Part shown: piece after piece, positions 54,833 to 64,000 of the stretch
Numbering within the stretch: the first letter of the stretch is position 1
Layout of the letters: each line of letters begins with the position of its first letter
Source: Cyanobacteriota bacterium
GTDB lineage: Bacteria; Cyanobacteriota; Cyanobacteriia; CACIAM-69d
NCBI GenBank assembly: GCA_022402445.1
Contig: JAKRSF010000006.1
Location: 584,540 to 648,539, forward strand
Direction of reading: 5' to 3'
DNA: 64,000 bases
Position numbers and translations under genes: made by a program
Notes under the pieces: model-generated
What the model was told of the DNA's origin: nothing
The model's input: the letters and a program-made list of their open reading frames with translations, nothing else
The model's database searches: none

Positions 54833-57790
54833 CTAGGCGATCGCGGCTTCGGTGGCGGGGGGATGCTGGGCGAGCACCTGACGCAGATAGTGGCCCGTGT
54901 AGGAATTGGGGCAGGCGGCGACGGTTTCGGGGGTGCCCGTGGCGATGATCTGGCCCCCGCGATCGCCCCCCTCCGGCCCCAGATCAATCACCCAGTCGGC
55001 GCAGCGGATGAAGTCGAGATTATGCTCGATCGCCAACACCGTATTGCCCCGATCCACCAGACGCTGCACCACATCCAGCAATTTATGCACGTCGTAGAAC
55101 GACAGGCCCGTGGTGGGTTCATCAATCAAATAAAGGGTTTTGCCCGTGGCGCGGCGCGAAAGTTCCGTCGCCAGCTTCACCCGCTGGGCCTCGCCGCCGG
55201 AGAGGGTCGGAGCCGTCTGGCCTAATTTCACATAACCGAGACCCACATCCACCAGGGTTTGCAGCCGCGTCGCCGCCTTGGGCAGGTTTTCAAAGACGCC
55301 CACCGCCTCGGCCACGGTCATATCCAGCACGTCCGCGATCGAATGGCCGCGATATTTCACCTGGAGCGTTTCCCGGTTGTAGCGCGCCCCCTTGCACACA
55401 TCGCACTGAACGTAAACGTCCGGCAAAAAGTTCATCTCAATGACATTGACCCCCTGGCCGCCGCAGGCTTCGCAGCGTCCTCCTTTGACATTGAACGAAA
55501 AACGCCCCGCCTTATAGCCCCGGGCCTTCGCTTCGATGGTTTGGGTGAAGGCATCGCGGATCACGTCGAATGCGCCGGTGTAGGTGGCGGGGTTGGAGCG
55601 CGGCGTGCGGCCAATGGGGGACTGGTCAATGACGATCGCCTTATCGATGAAGTTGAGTCCCTGAATCTCACTTAGCTCCTTGGGGAAGGGGATTTTGTGG
55701 CCGAAATGGTGTTGCAGGGCCGGGTAGAGCAGTTCGTTGATGAGGGTGGATTTGCCGGAGCCGGACACGCCCGTGACGCAGACGAACCGCCCGAGGGGGA
55801 TGTCGATGTCAATATTTTGGAGGTTGTTGCGGGCCGCGCCGCGAATTTTGAGGGTGGAACCGGTGCCGGGGCGACGCTGGGCGGGGGTGGTGATCTCTAG
55901 GCGACCGGAGAGGTACGCGCCCGTAATCGATTCGGCGCTGCGGGTGAGGTCTTCGAGGCTCCCTTCGGCGACGATGCGGCCCCCGTGGATCCCTGCGCCG
56001 GGGCCGATGTCCACGAGGCGATCGGCGGCGCGGATGGTGTCCTCGTCATGCTCCACGACGATGAGGGTATTGCCCAAGTCCCGCAGTTTTGTGAGGGTGG
56101 CGAGGAGGCGATCGTTATCCCGCTGGTGGAGGCCGATACTGGGCTCATCGAGGACGTAGAGCACGCCGGTCAGTCCCGCGCCGATTTGGGTGGCGAGGCG
56201 GATCCGCTGGGCTTCGCCGCCGGAGAGGGTGGCGGCGGATCGATCTAAAGTGAGATAATCGAGGCCCACATCCAGCAGAAATTGCAGGCGCGATTTAATT
56301 TCCCGCAGAACCAGGTCGCCGATCTGCTGCTGGCGATCGCTCAGGAGCGGTGTTGCATTCGGTTCTCTGTTCGGTTCAGTTTGGGCGGTATCGTCCCCCG
56401 TCAGTTGTCGCACGCGATTGAGGCAGTCCGCGATCGAGGCACCGGTCAGATCCGTGATGCGATAGGGGCCAAGGCGCACCGCCAACGATTCCGGTTTGAG
56501 GCGCTGGCCGCCGCAGGTTTCGCAGGCGCAATCCACCTGATATTGTTCGAGCTTTTGTTTATATTGCTCGGACGTGGTTTCGCGATATTGCCGTTCGAGG
56601 ATTCCTAAAACTCCCTCATAGCGGCGATGGTAACCGCGACTGTCCCGGAAGCGGGAATCCGTTTCAATCCAGATTTCTTCTTCGGTGCCGTAAAGCAAAA
56701 TCTGGCGCTGTTCATCCGTCAGTTTGTCCCACCGGGTTTGAATCTCAAAACCGATCGCCTGACCCACACTATGGAGGAGCGATAAATAGTAACTACTGTC
56801 CTTGTCCGACCAGGGGGCGATCGCGGCATAGACCGGTAGTTCTGGATTGGGAACCACCAACTCCGCCGAAAATTTGCGTAAAAAACCCAGACCATGGCAA
56901 TCTGGGCAAGCCCCATAGGGGGAGTTGAACGAAAACATGCGCGGCGACAGTTCCTCCATCACCGCCCCATGTTCCGGGCAGGCAAAGTTTTCGGAAAACA
57001 CCAGGGGCGGCGGTGCCGTTTCCCCTTCGGCGACTACAAAATCGATGACCGCAACCCCTTCGGAATGCTTGAGGCAGGTTTGGAGGGAATCGATCAGCCG
57101 CTCCTGTAAATCCGGTTTGACAATCAGGCGATCAATAACAATATCAATGTCGTGATTTTTGGTTTTTGCCAGGTCAATATTGTCACTCAGCTCCAGAATT
57201 TCCCCATTCACCCGCACCCGCGCAAACCCTTCGGACACCAGGCTCGACAGCAATTTTTTGTGGGTGCCCCGCTTGCCCCGCACCACCGGCGCAAGGATCT
57301 GAAACCGCGTGCGTTCCGGCAGGGCCAGGATGCGATCGCACATTTCATCGATGGACTGGGGCGCGATCGCGCGATCGCAGTGGGGACAATGGGGCTCCCC
57401 CGCGCGGCCATAGAGCAGCCGGAGATAGTCATAGATCTCCGTCACCGTACCCACCGTCGAGCGCGGGTTATGGCTGGTGGACTTTTGGTCAATGGAAATG
57501 GCCGGACTGAGGCCCTCGATCGCGTCCACATCCGGCTTATCCACCTGGCCGAGGAACTGGCGCGCGTAGGCACTGAGGGACTCCACATAGCGGCGCTGGC
57601 CCTCCGCAAAAATCGTGTCAAACGCCAGGGACGATTTACCGGAGCCCGACACCCCCGTGAACACAATCAACTGATTGCGCGGCAACTCCAGGTCAATGTT
57701 CTGGAGGTTGTGCTGCCGTGCCCCGCGAATGCGGATGACGTTGCGCGGGCTGGCGGGGGCGGGCGATTGACGCTTAGCGGATTTCGGCAT
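54833..57790 (-). CDS. uvrA: UvrA, excinuclease ABC subunit A
   Basis: UvrA is the damage-sensing ATPase of nucleotide excision repair. The 985-residue protein has two ABC modules: Walker A in GVSGSGKSSLAFDTIFAEGQ near residue 50 and GVSGSGKSTLINELLYPA near 690, with signatures LSGGEAQRIRLATQ and LSGGEAQRVKLATE. Zinc-finger cysteine pairs occur in CPHCDRAIAP-type, CETCGGQRLKPE and CEACGGQG/CDVCKGARYN segments. The UvrB-binding region is present. A 20-residue insert (TAQTEPNREPNATPLLSD) lies before the first signature. The gene is complete and divergent from the family 2 glycosyltransferase gene. Confidence 0.98.
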   Translation of the reverse strand: MPKSAKRQSPAPASPRNVIRIRGARQHNLQNIDLELPRNQLIVFTGVSGSGKSSLAFDTIFAEGQRRYVESLSAYARQFLGQVDKPDVDAIEGLSPAISIDQKSTSHNPRSTVGTVTEIYDYLRLLYGRAGEPHCPHCDRAIAPQSIDEMCDRILALPERTRFQILAPVVRGKRGTHKKLLSSLVSEGFARVRVNGEILELSDNIDLAKTKNHDIDIVIDRLIVKPDLQERLIDSLQTCLKHSEGVAVIDFVVAEGETAPPPLVFSENFACPEHGAVMEELSPRMFSFNSPYGACPDCHGLGFLRKFSAELVVPNPELPVYAAIAPWSDKDSSYYLSLLHSVGQAIGFEIQTRWDKLTDEQRQILLYGTEEEIWIETDSRFRDSRGYHRRYEGVLGILERQYRETTSEQYKQKLEQYQVDCACETCGGQRLKPESLAVRLGPYRITDLTGASIADCLNRVRQLTGDDTAQTEPNREPNATPLLSDRQQQIGDLVLREIKSRLQFLLDVGLDYLTLDRSAATLSGGEAQRIRLATQIGAGLTGVLYVLDEPSIGLHQRDNDRLLATLTKLRDLGNTLIVVEHDEDTIRAADRLVDIGPGAGIHGGRIVAEGSLEDLTRSAESITGAYLSGRLEITTPAQRRPGTGSTLKIRGAARNNLQNIDIDIPLGRFVCVTGVSGSGKSTLINELLYPALQHHFGHKIPFPKELSEIQGLNFIDKAIVIDQSPIGRTPRSNPATYTGAFDVIRDAFTQTIEAKARGYKAGRFSFNVKGGRCEACGGQGVNVIEMNFLPDVYVQCDVCKGARYNRETLQVKYRGHSIADVLDMTVAEAVGVFENLPKAATRLQTLVDVGLGYVKLGQTAPTLSGGEAQRVKLATELSRRATGKTLYLIDEPTTGLSFYDVHKLLDVVQRLVDRGNTVLAIEHNLDFIRCADWVIDLGPEGGDRGGQIIATGTPETVAACPNSYTGHYLRQVLAQHPPATEAAIA

Positions 57791-57933
57791 GGGCGAGGGG
57801 TGGGGGCGCGGCCGCTGCTTAAAACTGCTTCACAATCCTAGCGCTGCTTGCCAGACCGGGTGCGATCGCGTTTGGGTCCATGGGCCGCCGTGGGGTACGA
57901 TCGCGCCGGTCCGCCCGCCGTTGATCCGTTGCC

Positions 57934-58824
57934 ATGGTCATTACCCTCGATTCCTGCCCCGTCCTGCCCCCTGTTCTGGACTCGTTCACCGTGGTCATCC
58001 CCGTCCACCATGCGGTACAAACGGCGGCGCGGCGGCAGGTCTTCCTCGAAACCCTGGCCTCGATCGCCCAAGCCCTCGCCTACTTTGACGAGCATTATCC
58101 CTACCGCGATCGCGTCACCTGGGAAGCAATCCTCGTCGATGACGGCTCCACCGATGGCACCCTTGAGGCGATCGTGGACTGGATTCGCGATCGCGCCGGT
58201 TGGGGTCTCGTGCGTCACAGCATCAACCGGGGTCCTGGTGCCGCCCGCAACAGTGGCGTGGGGGCCTCTAGGGGGGCGGCCATTTTCTTCTGCGACAGCG
58301 ATGATCGCTACGCGCCGACCCATTTTTTCGTGGGATTTGCGGCCCTCAATGCTCCCCTGCCGCCCCACATTTCCCCCGCAACCGCCCCCAGTTCACCGAT
58401 TCCTGGCATCGGCGATCGCTACCCCGGCACCGTCAAAACCGCGATCGCCTTCAGTGATCCCGTCCACCCCGACTGGCGCGCGGCCCTAGAAAACACCCTC
58501 GTACAAAACCGCGCCGTGCGCCGGGAACTCCATGAATTTGTCGGCGGCTTTCCCGAAGTTGATCTGTTCAAAAAAGGCTACGAAGACAGTGCCTATGACT
58601 ACATTTGCAGTCATTTTGCACCCTCAATTTTCTTGCCAGTCAGAACCGTTGAATACCTGCGGCATCCAGATAATGCCTTTGATCGGCAACTCGCCCAATT
58701 TCAGCGGCCCATGTCAGAAGCGACCCAGCATTTGAGTCCACAGGATTGGGAAAGAAGGCGCGATCAGGGCATATTTGCGAGAGATAAAGTCATTAAACTG
58801 CAAGAAAAGATACAAAAAAGCTAG
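57934..58824 (+). CDS. Family 2 glycosyltransferase
   Basis: This 296-residue GT-A enzyme has FTVVIPVHHAVQTAARRQVF near the start, AILVDDGSTDGTLEAIVDWI, the NRGPGAARNSGVGAS motif and the metal-binding FFCDSDDRYAP (DxD). The C-terminal part (RRELHEFVGGFPEVDLFKKG, YEDSAYDYICSHF) contains the ED pair used as catalytic base in many GT2 enzymes. It lacks membrane helices. Donor and acceptor are unknown. The last 60 residues are encoded by more AT-rich DNA than the rest. Confidence 0.9.
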   Translation: MVITLDSCPVLPPVLDSFTVVIPVHHAVQTAARRQVFLETLASIAQALAYFDEHYPYRDRVTWEAILVDDGSTDGTLEAIVDWIRDRAGWGLVRHSINRGPGAARNSGVGASRGAAIFFCDSDDRYAPTHFFVGFAALNAPLPPHISPATAPSSPIPGIGDRYPGTVKTAIAFSDPVHPDWRAALENTLVQNRAVRRELHEFVGGFPEVDLFKKGYEDSAYDYICSHFAPSIFLPVRTVEYLRHPDNAFDRQLAQFQRPMSEATQHLSPQDWERRRDQGIFARDKVIKLQEKIQKS

Positions 58825-58913
58825 ATTGAGGTCGCTATGGTGACCGCAACCCAAAACACTCATTCATCCGAAAAGCTGATGGGTGTGTGCCATTTGAATA
58901 ATGGGTATTTTCT

Positions 58914-59147
58914 ATGTCTCAAGTGACCGCACAAACCTGCCCCGTCTGCGGTGTTCGCATTGAAGCGGCGGCTTCGGGCGATCGCGTGTATTTTTCCTAT
59001 GGACCGCCGGGAACCCGCGCCAAATTGTGGAGTCGCGTCTGTCAATATGCCCAAAAACCGGCCTGTATCAATAGCGATCGCGAGGCGGTCGGCCCCATCA
59101 CCAGCAGCGACGGCTACGACGCCAACCCAAATCTAAGCCTCGGCTAG
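58914..59147 (+). CDS. Small cysteine-containing protein (77 aa)
   Basis: This 77-residue protein has four cysteines: CPVC (9-12) and the pair in SRVCQYAQKPACINSD. The arrangement suggests a small zinc-binding fold. A conserved-looking core, VYFSYGPPGTRAKLW, lies between the pairs. No named family is recognised. It follows the glycosyltransferase gene by 90 bases on the same strand; no ribosome binding site stands out. Confidence 0.7.
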   Translation: MSQVTAQTCPVCGVRIEAAASGDRVYFSYGPPGTRAKLWSRVCQYAQKPACINSDREAVGPITSSDGYDANPNLSLG

Positions 59148-59244
59148 ACCGCTTCGATCATTAGACCCAACCATTGCCGCGATCGCGGCCCATTCGCTAC
59201 CGTCGAGGGTGTTCCATGCACCATTCCACCGGACGCTAGCCACC

Positions 59245-59919
59245 ATGGGCATCCCCATCAAATACGCCATCAATCTCCATAAGGGCATCACCGCGATCGT
59301 GGTTTTGGGTCTAATGATCGCCTACCAAAACTTTTCCATCGGCCCCTGGGTGTATCTTGCTCTCCACGGCACCTACGGCATTCTCTGGCTTTTCAAAGAT
59401 CGCCTCTTTCCCGATAAGCAATGGGAAGAGCGCCTCTCTCCCCCCACGGCCCTGGTTACCTTCATTCTGTTGGGCCTCTACTGGATTGCTCCCTTTCTGC
59501 TGATCAGTCGCGGCTATGAACCCCCCGCACCCCTCCTGGCCGCCGCGATCGCCCTCAACATCTTCGGCGTATTCCTGCACTACGGCAGCGACGCCCAAAA
59601 ATACTTCACCCTCAAATACCGCCCCGGCCTCATTGACGAAGGCTTCTTCGCCAACTGCCGCAACACCAACTACCTCGGCGAAGTTTTTATTTACCTCAGC
59701 TTCGCCCTCCTGGTCGGCCACTGGCTCCCCTACGCCATCCTGGGGCTGTTCTTCGCCCTAGTCTTCGTGCCCAACATGCTCAAAAAAGATCGATCCCTCG
59801 CCCGCTACCCAGAATTTGCCGCCTACCAAGCCCGCTCCGGTCTGATCTGGCCCCAGTTCTGGAGCGCCGCCCCCGCGCGATCGCCCCAAACCGCCCCCCC
59901 AGCCACCCCAGAAAACTAG
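59245..59919 (+). CDS. ICMT/DUF1295-like membrane protein
   Basis: From the ATG at 59245 (MGIPIKYAINLHKGITAIVV) the product has 224 residues and about six hydrophobic helices. The C-terminal part, RPGLIDEGFFANCRNTNYLGEV followed by two helices and RYPEFAAYQARSGLIWP, matches the isoprenylcysteine carboxyl methyltransferase / steroid-reductase-like superfamily, whose R-N-P/T-Y and final E-Y/F elements bind cofactor. The substrate is not deducible. An upstream ATG at 59209 is in frame. It precedes secA by about 130 bases. Confidence 0.82.
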   Translation: MGIPIKYAINLHKGITAIVVLGLMIAYQNFSIGPWVYLALHGTYGILWLFKDRLFPDKQWEERLSPPTALVTFILLGLYWIAPFLLISRGYEPPAPLLAAAIALNIFGVFLHYGSDAQKYFTLKYRPGLIDEGFFANCRNTNYLGEVFIYLSFALLVGHWLPYAILGLFFALVFVPNMLKKDRSLARYPEFAAYQARSGLIWPQFWSAAPARSPQTAPPATPEN

Positions 59920-60052
59920 GTTCGGCAACCGGTTCGGCGATCGCCCCCCACCCGCCCTAGGACCGCCGCGATCGCCGGTGGTAGGATGAGAGCACGATTA
60001 ACAACCGTTAACGAAAATCCACCCTCCGCAATCCCTATATCCGTAGACGGCC

Positions 60053-62863
60053 ATGCTAAAAGCTCTGCTGGGCGACCCCAATAAGCGCAAGCTCAAGCGG
60101 TTTCAACCCGACGTGGTCGAGATCAACCTGCTGGAGCCGGAGATCGAAAAACTCTCCGACGAGCAACTGCGCGCCAAAACCGCCGAGTTCCAAGAGCAGC
60201 TCGCCAAGGCCAGCACCTACGAAGAAGAACAAACCCTCCTCGACGACATCCTCCCCGAAGCCTTCGCCGTGGTGCGCGAAGCCGCCCGCCGCGTCCTGGG
60301 GATGCGCCACTTTGACGTGCAGCTCCTGGGGGGCATCGTCCTCCACAACGGCCAAATCGCCGAAATGAAAACCGGCGAAGGGAAAACCCTCGTCTCCACC
60401 CTGCCCGCCTACCTCAACGCCCTCAGCGGCAAAGGGGTCCACGTCGTCACCGTCAACGACTACCTCGCCCGCCGGGACGCGGAATGGATGGGCCAGGTCC
60501 ACCGCTTCCTGGGCCTGTCCGTCGGCCTGATCCAGCAGGGCATGAGCCCCGAAGAGCGCCGCAAAAACTATAGCTGCGACATCACCTACGCCACCAACAG
60601 CGAACTGGGGTTTGACTATCTGCGCGACAATATGGCCGCCTCGATCGAAGAGGTGGTGCAGCGCCCCTTTAACTATTGCGTCATTGACGAGGTGGATTCG
60701 GTCCTCATTGACGAAGCGCGCACGCCCCTGATCATTTCCGGCCAGGTGGAACGGCCCACGGAAAAATACATGACGGCGGCGGAAATGGCGGCCCGCATGA
60801 GCCCCGACGAACACTATGAAGTGGACGAAAAGGCCCGCAATGTGATCATGTCCGATGAGGGCTTCATTGCGGCGGAACAGATGCTGGGGGTGACGGATCT
60901 CTTTGACCCGAAGGATCCCTGGGCCCACTACGTGTTCAATGCCATTAAGGCCAAGGAACTGTTCATTAAGGACGTGAACTACATCGTCCGTAATGATGAG
61001 GTGGTGATCGTTGATGAGTTCACGGGCCGCGTGATGCCCGGTCGCCGCTGGAGTGATGGTCTGCACCAGGCGATCGAAGCGAAGGAAGGGGTGGAAATTC
61101 AAAATGAAACCCAAACGTTGGCCTCCATTACCTATCAGAATTTCTTCCTGCTCTATCCCAAATTGGCGGGCATGACCGGCACCGCCAAAACGGAGGAGGC
61201 GGAATTTGAAAAGATCTATAGCCTAGAGGTGACGATCGTTCCCACGAACCGTCCCCAGGCGCGGATTAATTATTCCGATGTGGTCTACAAAACCGAACCG
61301 GCAAAATGGCAGGCGGTGGCGGAAGATTGCGAGCAAATGCACAAGCTGGGGCGGCCGGTCCTGGTGGGGACGACGAGCGTTGAAAAGTCGGAGCTGCTGT
61401 CGCAACTGCTGGCTGATCGCGGGATTCCCCACAATTTGCTCAACGCGAAGCCGGAAAACGTGGAGCGGGAATCGGAGATTGTGGCCCAGGCGGGGCGCAG
61501 TGGCGCGGTGACGATCGCAACGAACATGGCCGGTCGCGGGACGGACATTATCCTGGGCGGTAATGCGGAATATATGGCCCGTCTGAAATTGCGGGAATAT
61601 TTCATGCCGCAGATTGTGCGCCTGGAGGACGATGGTTTTGGCGTTGCCCAGGTGGCCAGCATTTCCGGGCCGCGTCCCAAGGGTAAGGGCTTTGGGGATG
61701 GGGCGAATACGAAGGCGAAAACCTGGCGGGTGGCTCCGGATATTTTCCCGACGGAACTGTCGAGCGAGGCGGAAACCCTTCTCAAAGATGCCGTTTCCTT
61801 TGCCGTAAAAGAGTGCGGTTTGCAGTCCCTCTCGGAACTGGAGGCGGAGGAGATGGTGGCGATCGCGTCGGAGAAAGCGCCGACGGATAACCCGGTGATT
61901 CAACAGTTGCGATCGGCCTATGTGACCATCCTGAAGGAGTATGAAGCCTTCACGGAGCGGGAGCACGATCGCGTGATTGAACTGGGTGGTTTGCACGTCA
62001 TCGGTACGGAACGCCACGAGTCGCGCCGGATTGATAACCAGTTGCGCGGGCGGGCGGGCCGCCAAGGTGACCCCGGTTCGACGCGCTTTTTCCTGAGTTT
62101 GCAGGATAATTTACTGCGGATTTTCGGCGGCGATCGCGTGGCCGGTTTGATGAATGCCTTCCGCGTTGAAGAGGACATGCCCATCGAATCGAAAATGCTC
62201 ACGCGATCGCTCGAAGGGGCACAGAAGAAAGTCGAGACCTACTATTACGACATCCGTAAACAGGTCTTTGAATATGACGAGGTGATGAACAACCAGCGGC
62301 GGGCCATCTATGCGGAACGGCGGCGAGTTTTGGAAGGGCGTGATCTGAAGGAACGGGCGATCGAATACGCCGAAAAAACGATGGATGACATCGTGGATGC
62401 CTACATCAACCCTGATCTGCCGCCGGATGAATGGAACCTGGACAAGATGGTGGACAAGGTGCGGGAATTCGTCAAATTGCTGCGGGATTTGACGCCCCAG
62501 CAGTTGGATGATCTGAACCCGGCGGAAATTCGCCAATTCCTCTGTGAACAGGTCCGCATTGCCTACGATCTCAAGGAGGACCAAATCGAGCGGATTCAGC
62601 CCCAATTGATGCGCCAAGCGGAGCGATTTTTCATCCTCCAGCAGATTGATACCCTCTGGCGCGATCACCTTCAGCAGATGGATGCCCTGCGCGAATCCGT
62701 AGGTCTGCGGGGCTACGGCCAGAAGGATCCGCTGGTGGAATACAAGAGCGAAGGCTATGAACTGTTCCTGGAAATGATGACGAATATGCGCCGCAATGTG
62801 GTCTATTCGCTCTTCCAGTTCGAGCCCCAGGGGCAGCCGGAGCCGGTGACGGAAACGGTTTAG
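60053..62863 (+). CDS. secA: SecA, preprotein translocase ATPase
   Basis: SecA drives export through SecYEG to the periplasm and thylakoid lumen. The 936-residue protein has Walker [21 protein letters not shown] near residue 103, the DEAD box [17 protein letters not shown], the preprotein cross-linking domain, [16 protein letters not shown] and [20 protein letters not shown] of the second nucleotide-binding fold, and the helical wing and scaffold domains. An insert of about 75 residues ([20 protein letters not shown] to [14 protein letters not shown] region) sits between GGNAEYM and the ERHESRR motif, as in cyanobacteria and plastids. The zinc tail found in E. coli SecA is absent; the end is [14 protein letters not shown]. 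Confidence 0.97.
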   Translation: MLKALLGDPNKRKLKRFQPDVVEINLLEPEIEKLSDEQLRAKTAEFQEQLAKASTYEEEQTLLDDILPEAFAVVREAARRVLGMRHFDVQLLGGIVLHNGQIAEMKTGEGKTLVSTLPAYLNALSGKGVHVVTVNDYLARRDAEWMGQVHRFLGLSVGLIQQGMSPEERRKNYSCDITYATNSELGFDYLRDNMAASIEEVVQRPFNYCVIDEVDSVLIDEARTPLIISGQVERPTEKYMTAAEMAARMSPDEHYEVDEKARNVIMSDEGFIAAEQMLGVTDLFDPKDPWAHYVFNAIKAKELFIKDVNYIVRNDEVVIVDEFTGRVMPGRRWSDGLHQAIEAKEGVEIQNETQTLASITYQNFFLLYPKLAGMTGTAKTEEAEFEKIYSLEVTIVPTNRPQARINYSDVVYKTEPAKWQAVAEDCEQMHKLGRPVLVGTTSVEKSELLSQLLADRGIPHNLLNAKPENVERESEIVAQAGRSGAVTIATNMAGRGTDIILGGNAEYMARLKLREYFMPQIVRLEDDGFGVAQVASISGPRPKGKGFGDGANTKAKTWRVAPDIFPTELSSEAETLLKDAVSFAVKECGLQSLSELEAEEMVAIASEKAPTDNPVIQQLRSAYVTILKEYEAFTEREHDRVIELGGLHVIGTERHESRRIDNQLRGRAGRQGDPGSTRFFLSLQDNLLRIFGGDRVAGLMNAFRVEEDMPIESKMLTRSLEGAQKKVETYYYDIRKQVFEYDEVMNNQRRAIYAERRRVLEGRDLKERAIEYAEKTMDDIVDAYINPDLPPDEWNLDKMVDKVREFVKLLRDLTPQQLDDLNPAEIRQFLCEQVRIAYDLKEDQIERIQPQLMRQAERFFILQQIDTLWRDHLQQMDALRESVGLRGYGQKDPLVEYKSEGYELFLEMMTNMRRNVVYSLFQFEPQGQPEPVTETV

Positions 62864-62956
62864 GGCAGTGGGCAACCCGTGGGGTTGGCGGGCAAGGATT
62901 CGCCCCCCACGGGACAATAGCAAAAAGCCTTTGGGAGCCGGATCGTCGCTCTCGGT

Positions 62957-63002
62957 GGGACAGGGGATTTTAACGTTTAGAAAGCCCCTTGTCCCGTTTT
63001 TT
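62957..63002 (+). terminator. Intrinsic terminator of secA
   Basis: GGGACAGGGG (62957-62966) pairs with CCCCTTGTCCC (62985-62995, one bulged T) and is followed by GTTTTTT. It lies about 95 bases after the secA stop and may also stop transcription of the converging gene. Confidence 0.85.
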
Positions 63003-63062
63003 GTGGCCTATTTTTGCCGTTCCCCAATCCGCCACGGCCCAGGGCGATGATCGAGTGGACCC

Positions 63063-63998
63063 CTAGCAGAACCGGGGGAGTTCGACCGCTGCGAGGGAGG
63101 GGCGACGGCGACGGCCCGCGACATCGGACGGGAGGATGGGGGCGGGGGCGCGGCGTTCTGGAACGGGGGCGGCGATCGCGTGGGGCTCGGGCAGGTTTAG
63201 GGGTTGGCGATCGCGGGGGCTTTCCGTCGCGGCTGGTTCCAGGAGATCGGCCCCATCTTCGAGGATTTGGGCGACGGGCGGTAGGGCATCGGCGATTTGT
63301 TGATCGCCCTGCTCGCTATGCTGAATCTTTGGCTCCTCGGTGTTCTCATCCCACAGGCCCACCCGGATGGCACCCCTGGGGCGATCGCGGTTCACGGGCG
63401 TCTGGACCGGGGACTCCACAGCGTCCGTCGGCTCAGCACTCGCGGGGGGCGCATCGCCATGATCGCGGCGATCCAACTGCCAATCCAGCAGCGCCAAAAT
63501 CTCCTCCGCCTTCAAGGCCCCATCCCGCACCAGGGAACCGCTGTGGCCAAAGGACGGCAGCTCCACCCGCACCAGGGGCGCGATCGCCGGGTCCGCCTGT
63601 TGGGGCAGATCCTGATCTGAAGCCGCCGCCAACGGAGCCCAGGGATGGATGCCGCCGCGATCGCCCGACACCTCCGTCGTTTCTAGGGCAATTGGGTCGC
63701 CGGAGGCTGCGTCCCCATCGGTCGCCCCTTGATCCAATAATTCCGCCAGGACCGAATCCGGCTCATCCGCCGCCACCACGTCAGGGATGTGCTGCCGCCC
63801 CTGCAAATCCAGGCATTGCTCCAGGGCCGCGCGGAATTGGAGGGTTTGGCGCTGCTGCCGGTGGAGACGCGATCGCAACTCCTGCCCCAACTGTTCCGCC
63901 TGGGCCAACTGAGTCGCCCGTTCCAAATTCCGCTGCTGCAACAGGGCGCAGGCCCGCTCGAGCTGCGCCACCCGCGCCTGGGACGCCTCCAACTGCCG
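63063..63998 (-). CDS. Coiled-coil hypothetical protein, C-terminal part (5' end outside window)
   Basis: The frame is open to the right edge of the window, so the N-terminus is missing. The visible part (about 312 residues) begins with a coiled coil (QARVAQLERACALLQQRNLE and EQLGQELRSRLHRQQRQTLQ), then a conserved-looking FRAALEQCLDL, and continues as a long acidic, Pro/Ala-rich disordered tail with short motifs (HPWAPL, IRVGLWDE). The very last part is basic (SDVAGRRRRPSLAAVELPRF). The family is not recognised; similar coiled-coil proteins with disordered tails are common in cyanobacteria. Confidence 0.7.
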   Translation of the reverse strand, partial: RQLEASQARVAQLERACALLQQRNLERATQLAQAEQLGQELRSRLHRQQRQTLQFRAALEQCLDLQGRQHIPDVVAADEPDSVLAELLDQGATDGDAASGDPIALETTEVSGDRGGIHPWAPLAAASDQDLPQQADPAIAPLVRVELPSFGHSGSLVRDGALKAEEILALLDWQLDRRDHGDAPPASAEPTDAVESPVQTPVNRDRPRGAIRVGLWDENTEEPKIQHSEQGDQQIADALPPVAQILEDGADLLEPAATESPRDRQPLNLPEPHAIAAPVPERRAPAPILPSDVAGRRRRPSLAAVELPRFC

Positions 63999-64000
63999 CG

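Noticed and set aside
60056-61114. Long minus-strand open frame opposite secA
   Set aside because: Caused by GC-rich codon bias in secA; no ribosome binding site or recognisable protein, while secA is fully supported.

Overview
The window is a high-GC cyanobacterial chromosome segment. The evidence is the very dense HIP1 palindrome (GCGATCGC) and genes typical of the phylum: petL, a CP12-family protein, a GUN4-domain protein, DUF3611, a ClpC with the cyanobacterial ClpP loop, thiC and secA. Genus cannot be fixed from sequence alone. Most of the window is housekeeping sequence with short intergenic gaps.

Layout. 0-3.1 kb: end of a Na+/Ca2+ exchanger, clpS, a CPBP membrane protease and a 1-Cys peroxiredoxin. 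3.4-7.7 kb: three short RTX calcium-binding proteins interleaved with a DUF1499 protein and a DUF4214 protein that carries an Asp/Arg/Tyr-rich linker. 7.8-8.85 kb: an AT-rich insert with an orphan HEPN-like gene behind a repeated, partly palindromic element. 8.9-18.1 kb: RNase Z, small hypotheticals, a secreted EndoU nuclease, polA, an LpxB-related glycosyltransferase and a 2OG-Fe(II) oxygenase. 18.1-19.9 kb: a second AT-rich, HIP1-free island of decayed genes: an MNT antitoxin gene, a HEPN toxin gene cut to 27 codons, and a frameshifted DUF697-type GTPase beside an intact native paralogue. 19.9-32.3 kb: that GTPase, clpC, an M14 carboxypeptidase, a small operon with a GNAT acetyltransferase, a GAF-adenylate cyclase, a TPP riboswitch with thiC, a cysteine-poor CP12 and tRNA-Val(CAC). 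32.3-46 kb: RadC, a glycosyltransferase, a zinc-ribbon protein, a PAS-GGDEF-EAL protein, two HAD phosphatases, DUF4332, a frameshifted miaE, alaS, DUF3611 and petL. 46-64 kb: aroB, a WecA-type transferase, a GUN4 protein, an MFS transporter, a pentapeptide-repeat protein, mntP, a GAF-GGDEF protein, uvrA, a family 2 glycosyltransferase, an ICMT-like protein, secA and the end of a coiled-coil protein.

How the genes relate. Proteostasis (clpS, clpC, secA), DNA replication and repair (polA, uvrA, radC), tRNA metabolism (rnz, alaS, miaE, tRNA-Val) and photosynthetic carbon and electron flow (petL, CP12, GUN4) are scattered as single genes rather than long operons. Nucleotide second messengers are well represented: one cAMP cyclase and two c-di-GMP proteins. 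The strongest unusual signals are the two AT-rich islands, both holding HEPN-family genes; the tandem native/foreign GTPase pair; the cluster of short RTX proteins; the CP12 variant lacking three of four conserved cysteines; and two homopolymer or near-homopolymer frameshifts (miaE and the GTPase) that are either real decay or sequence errors.
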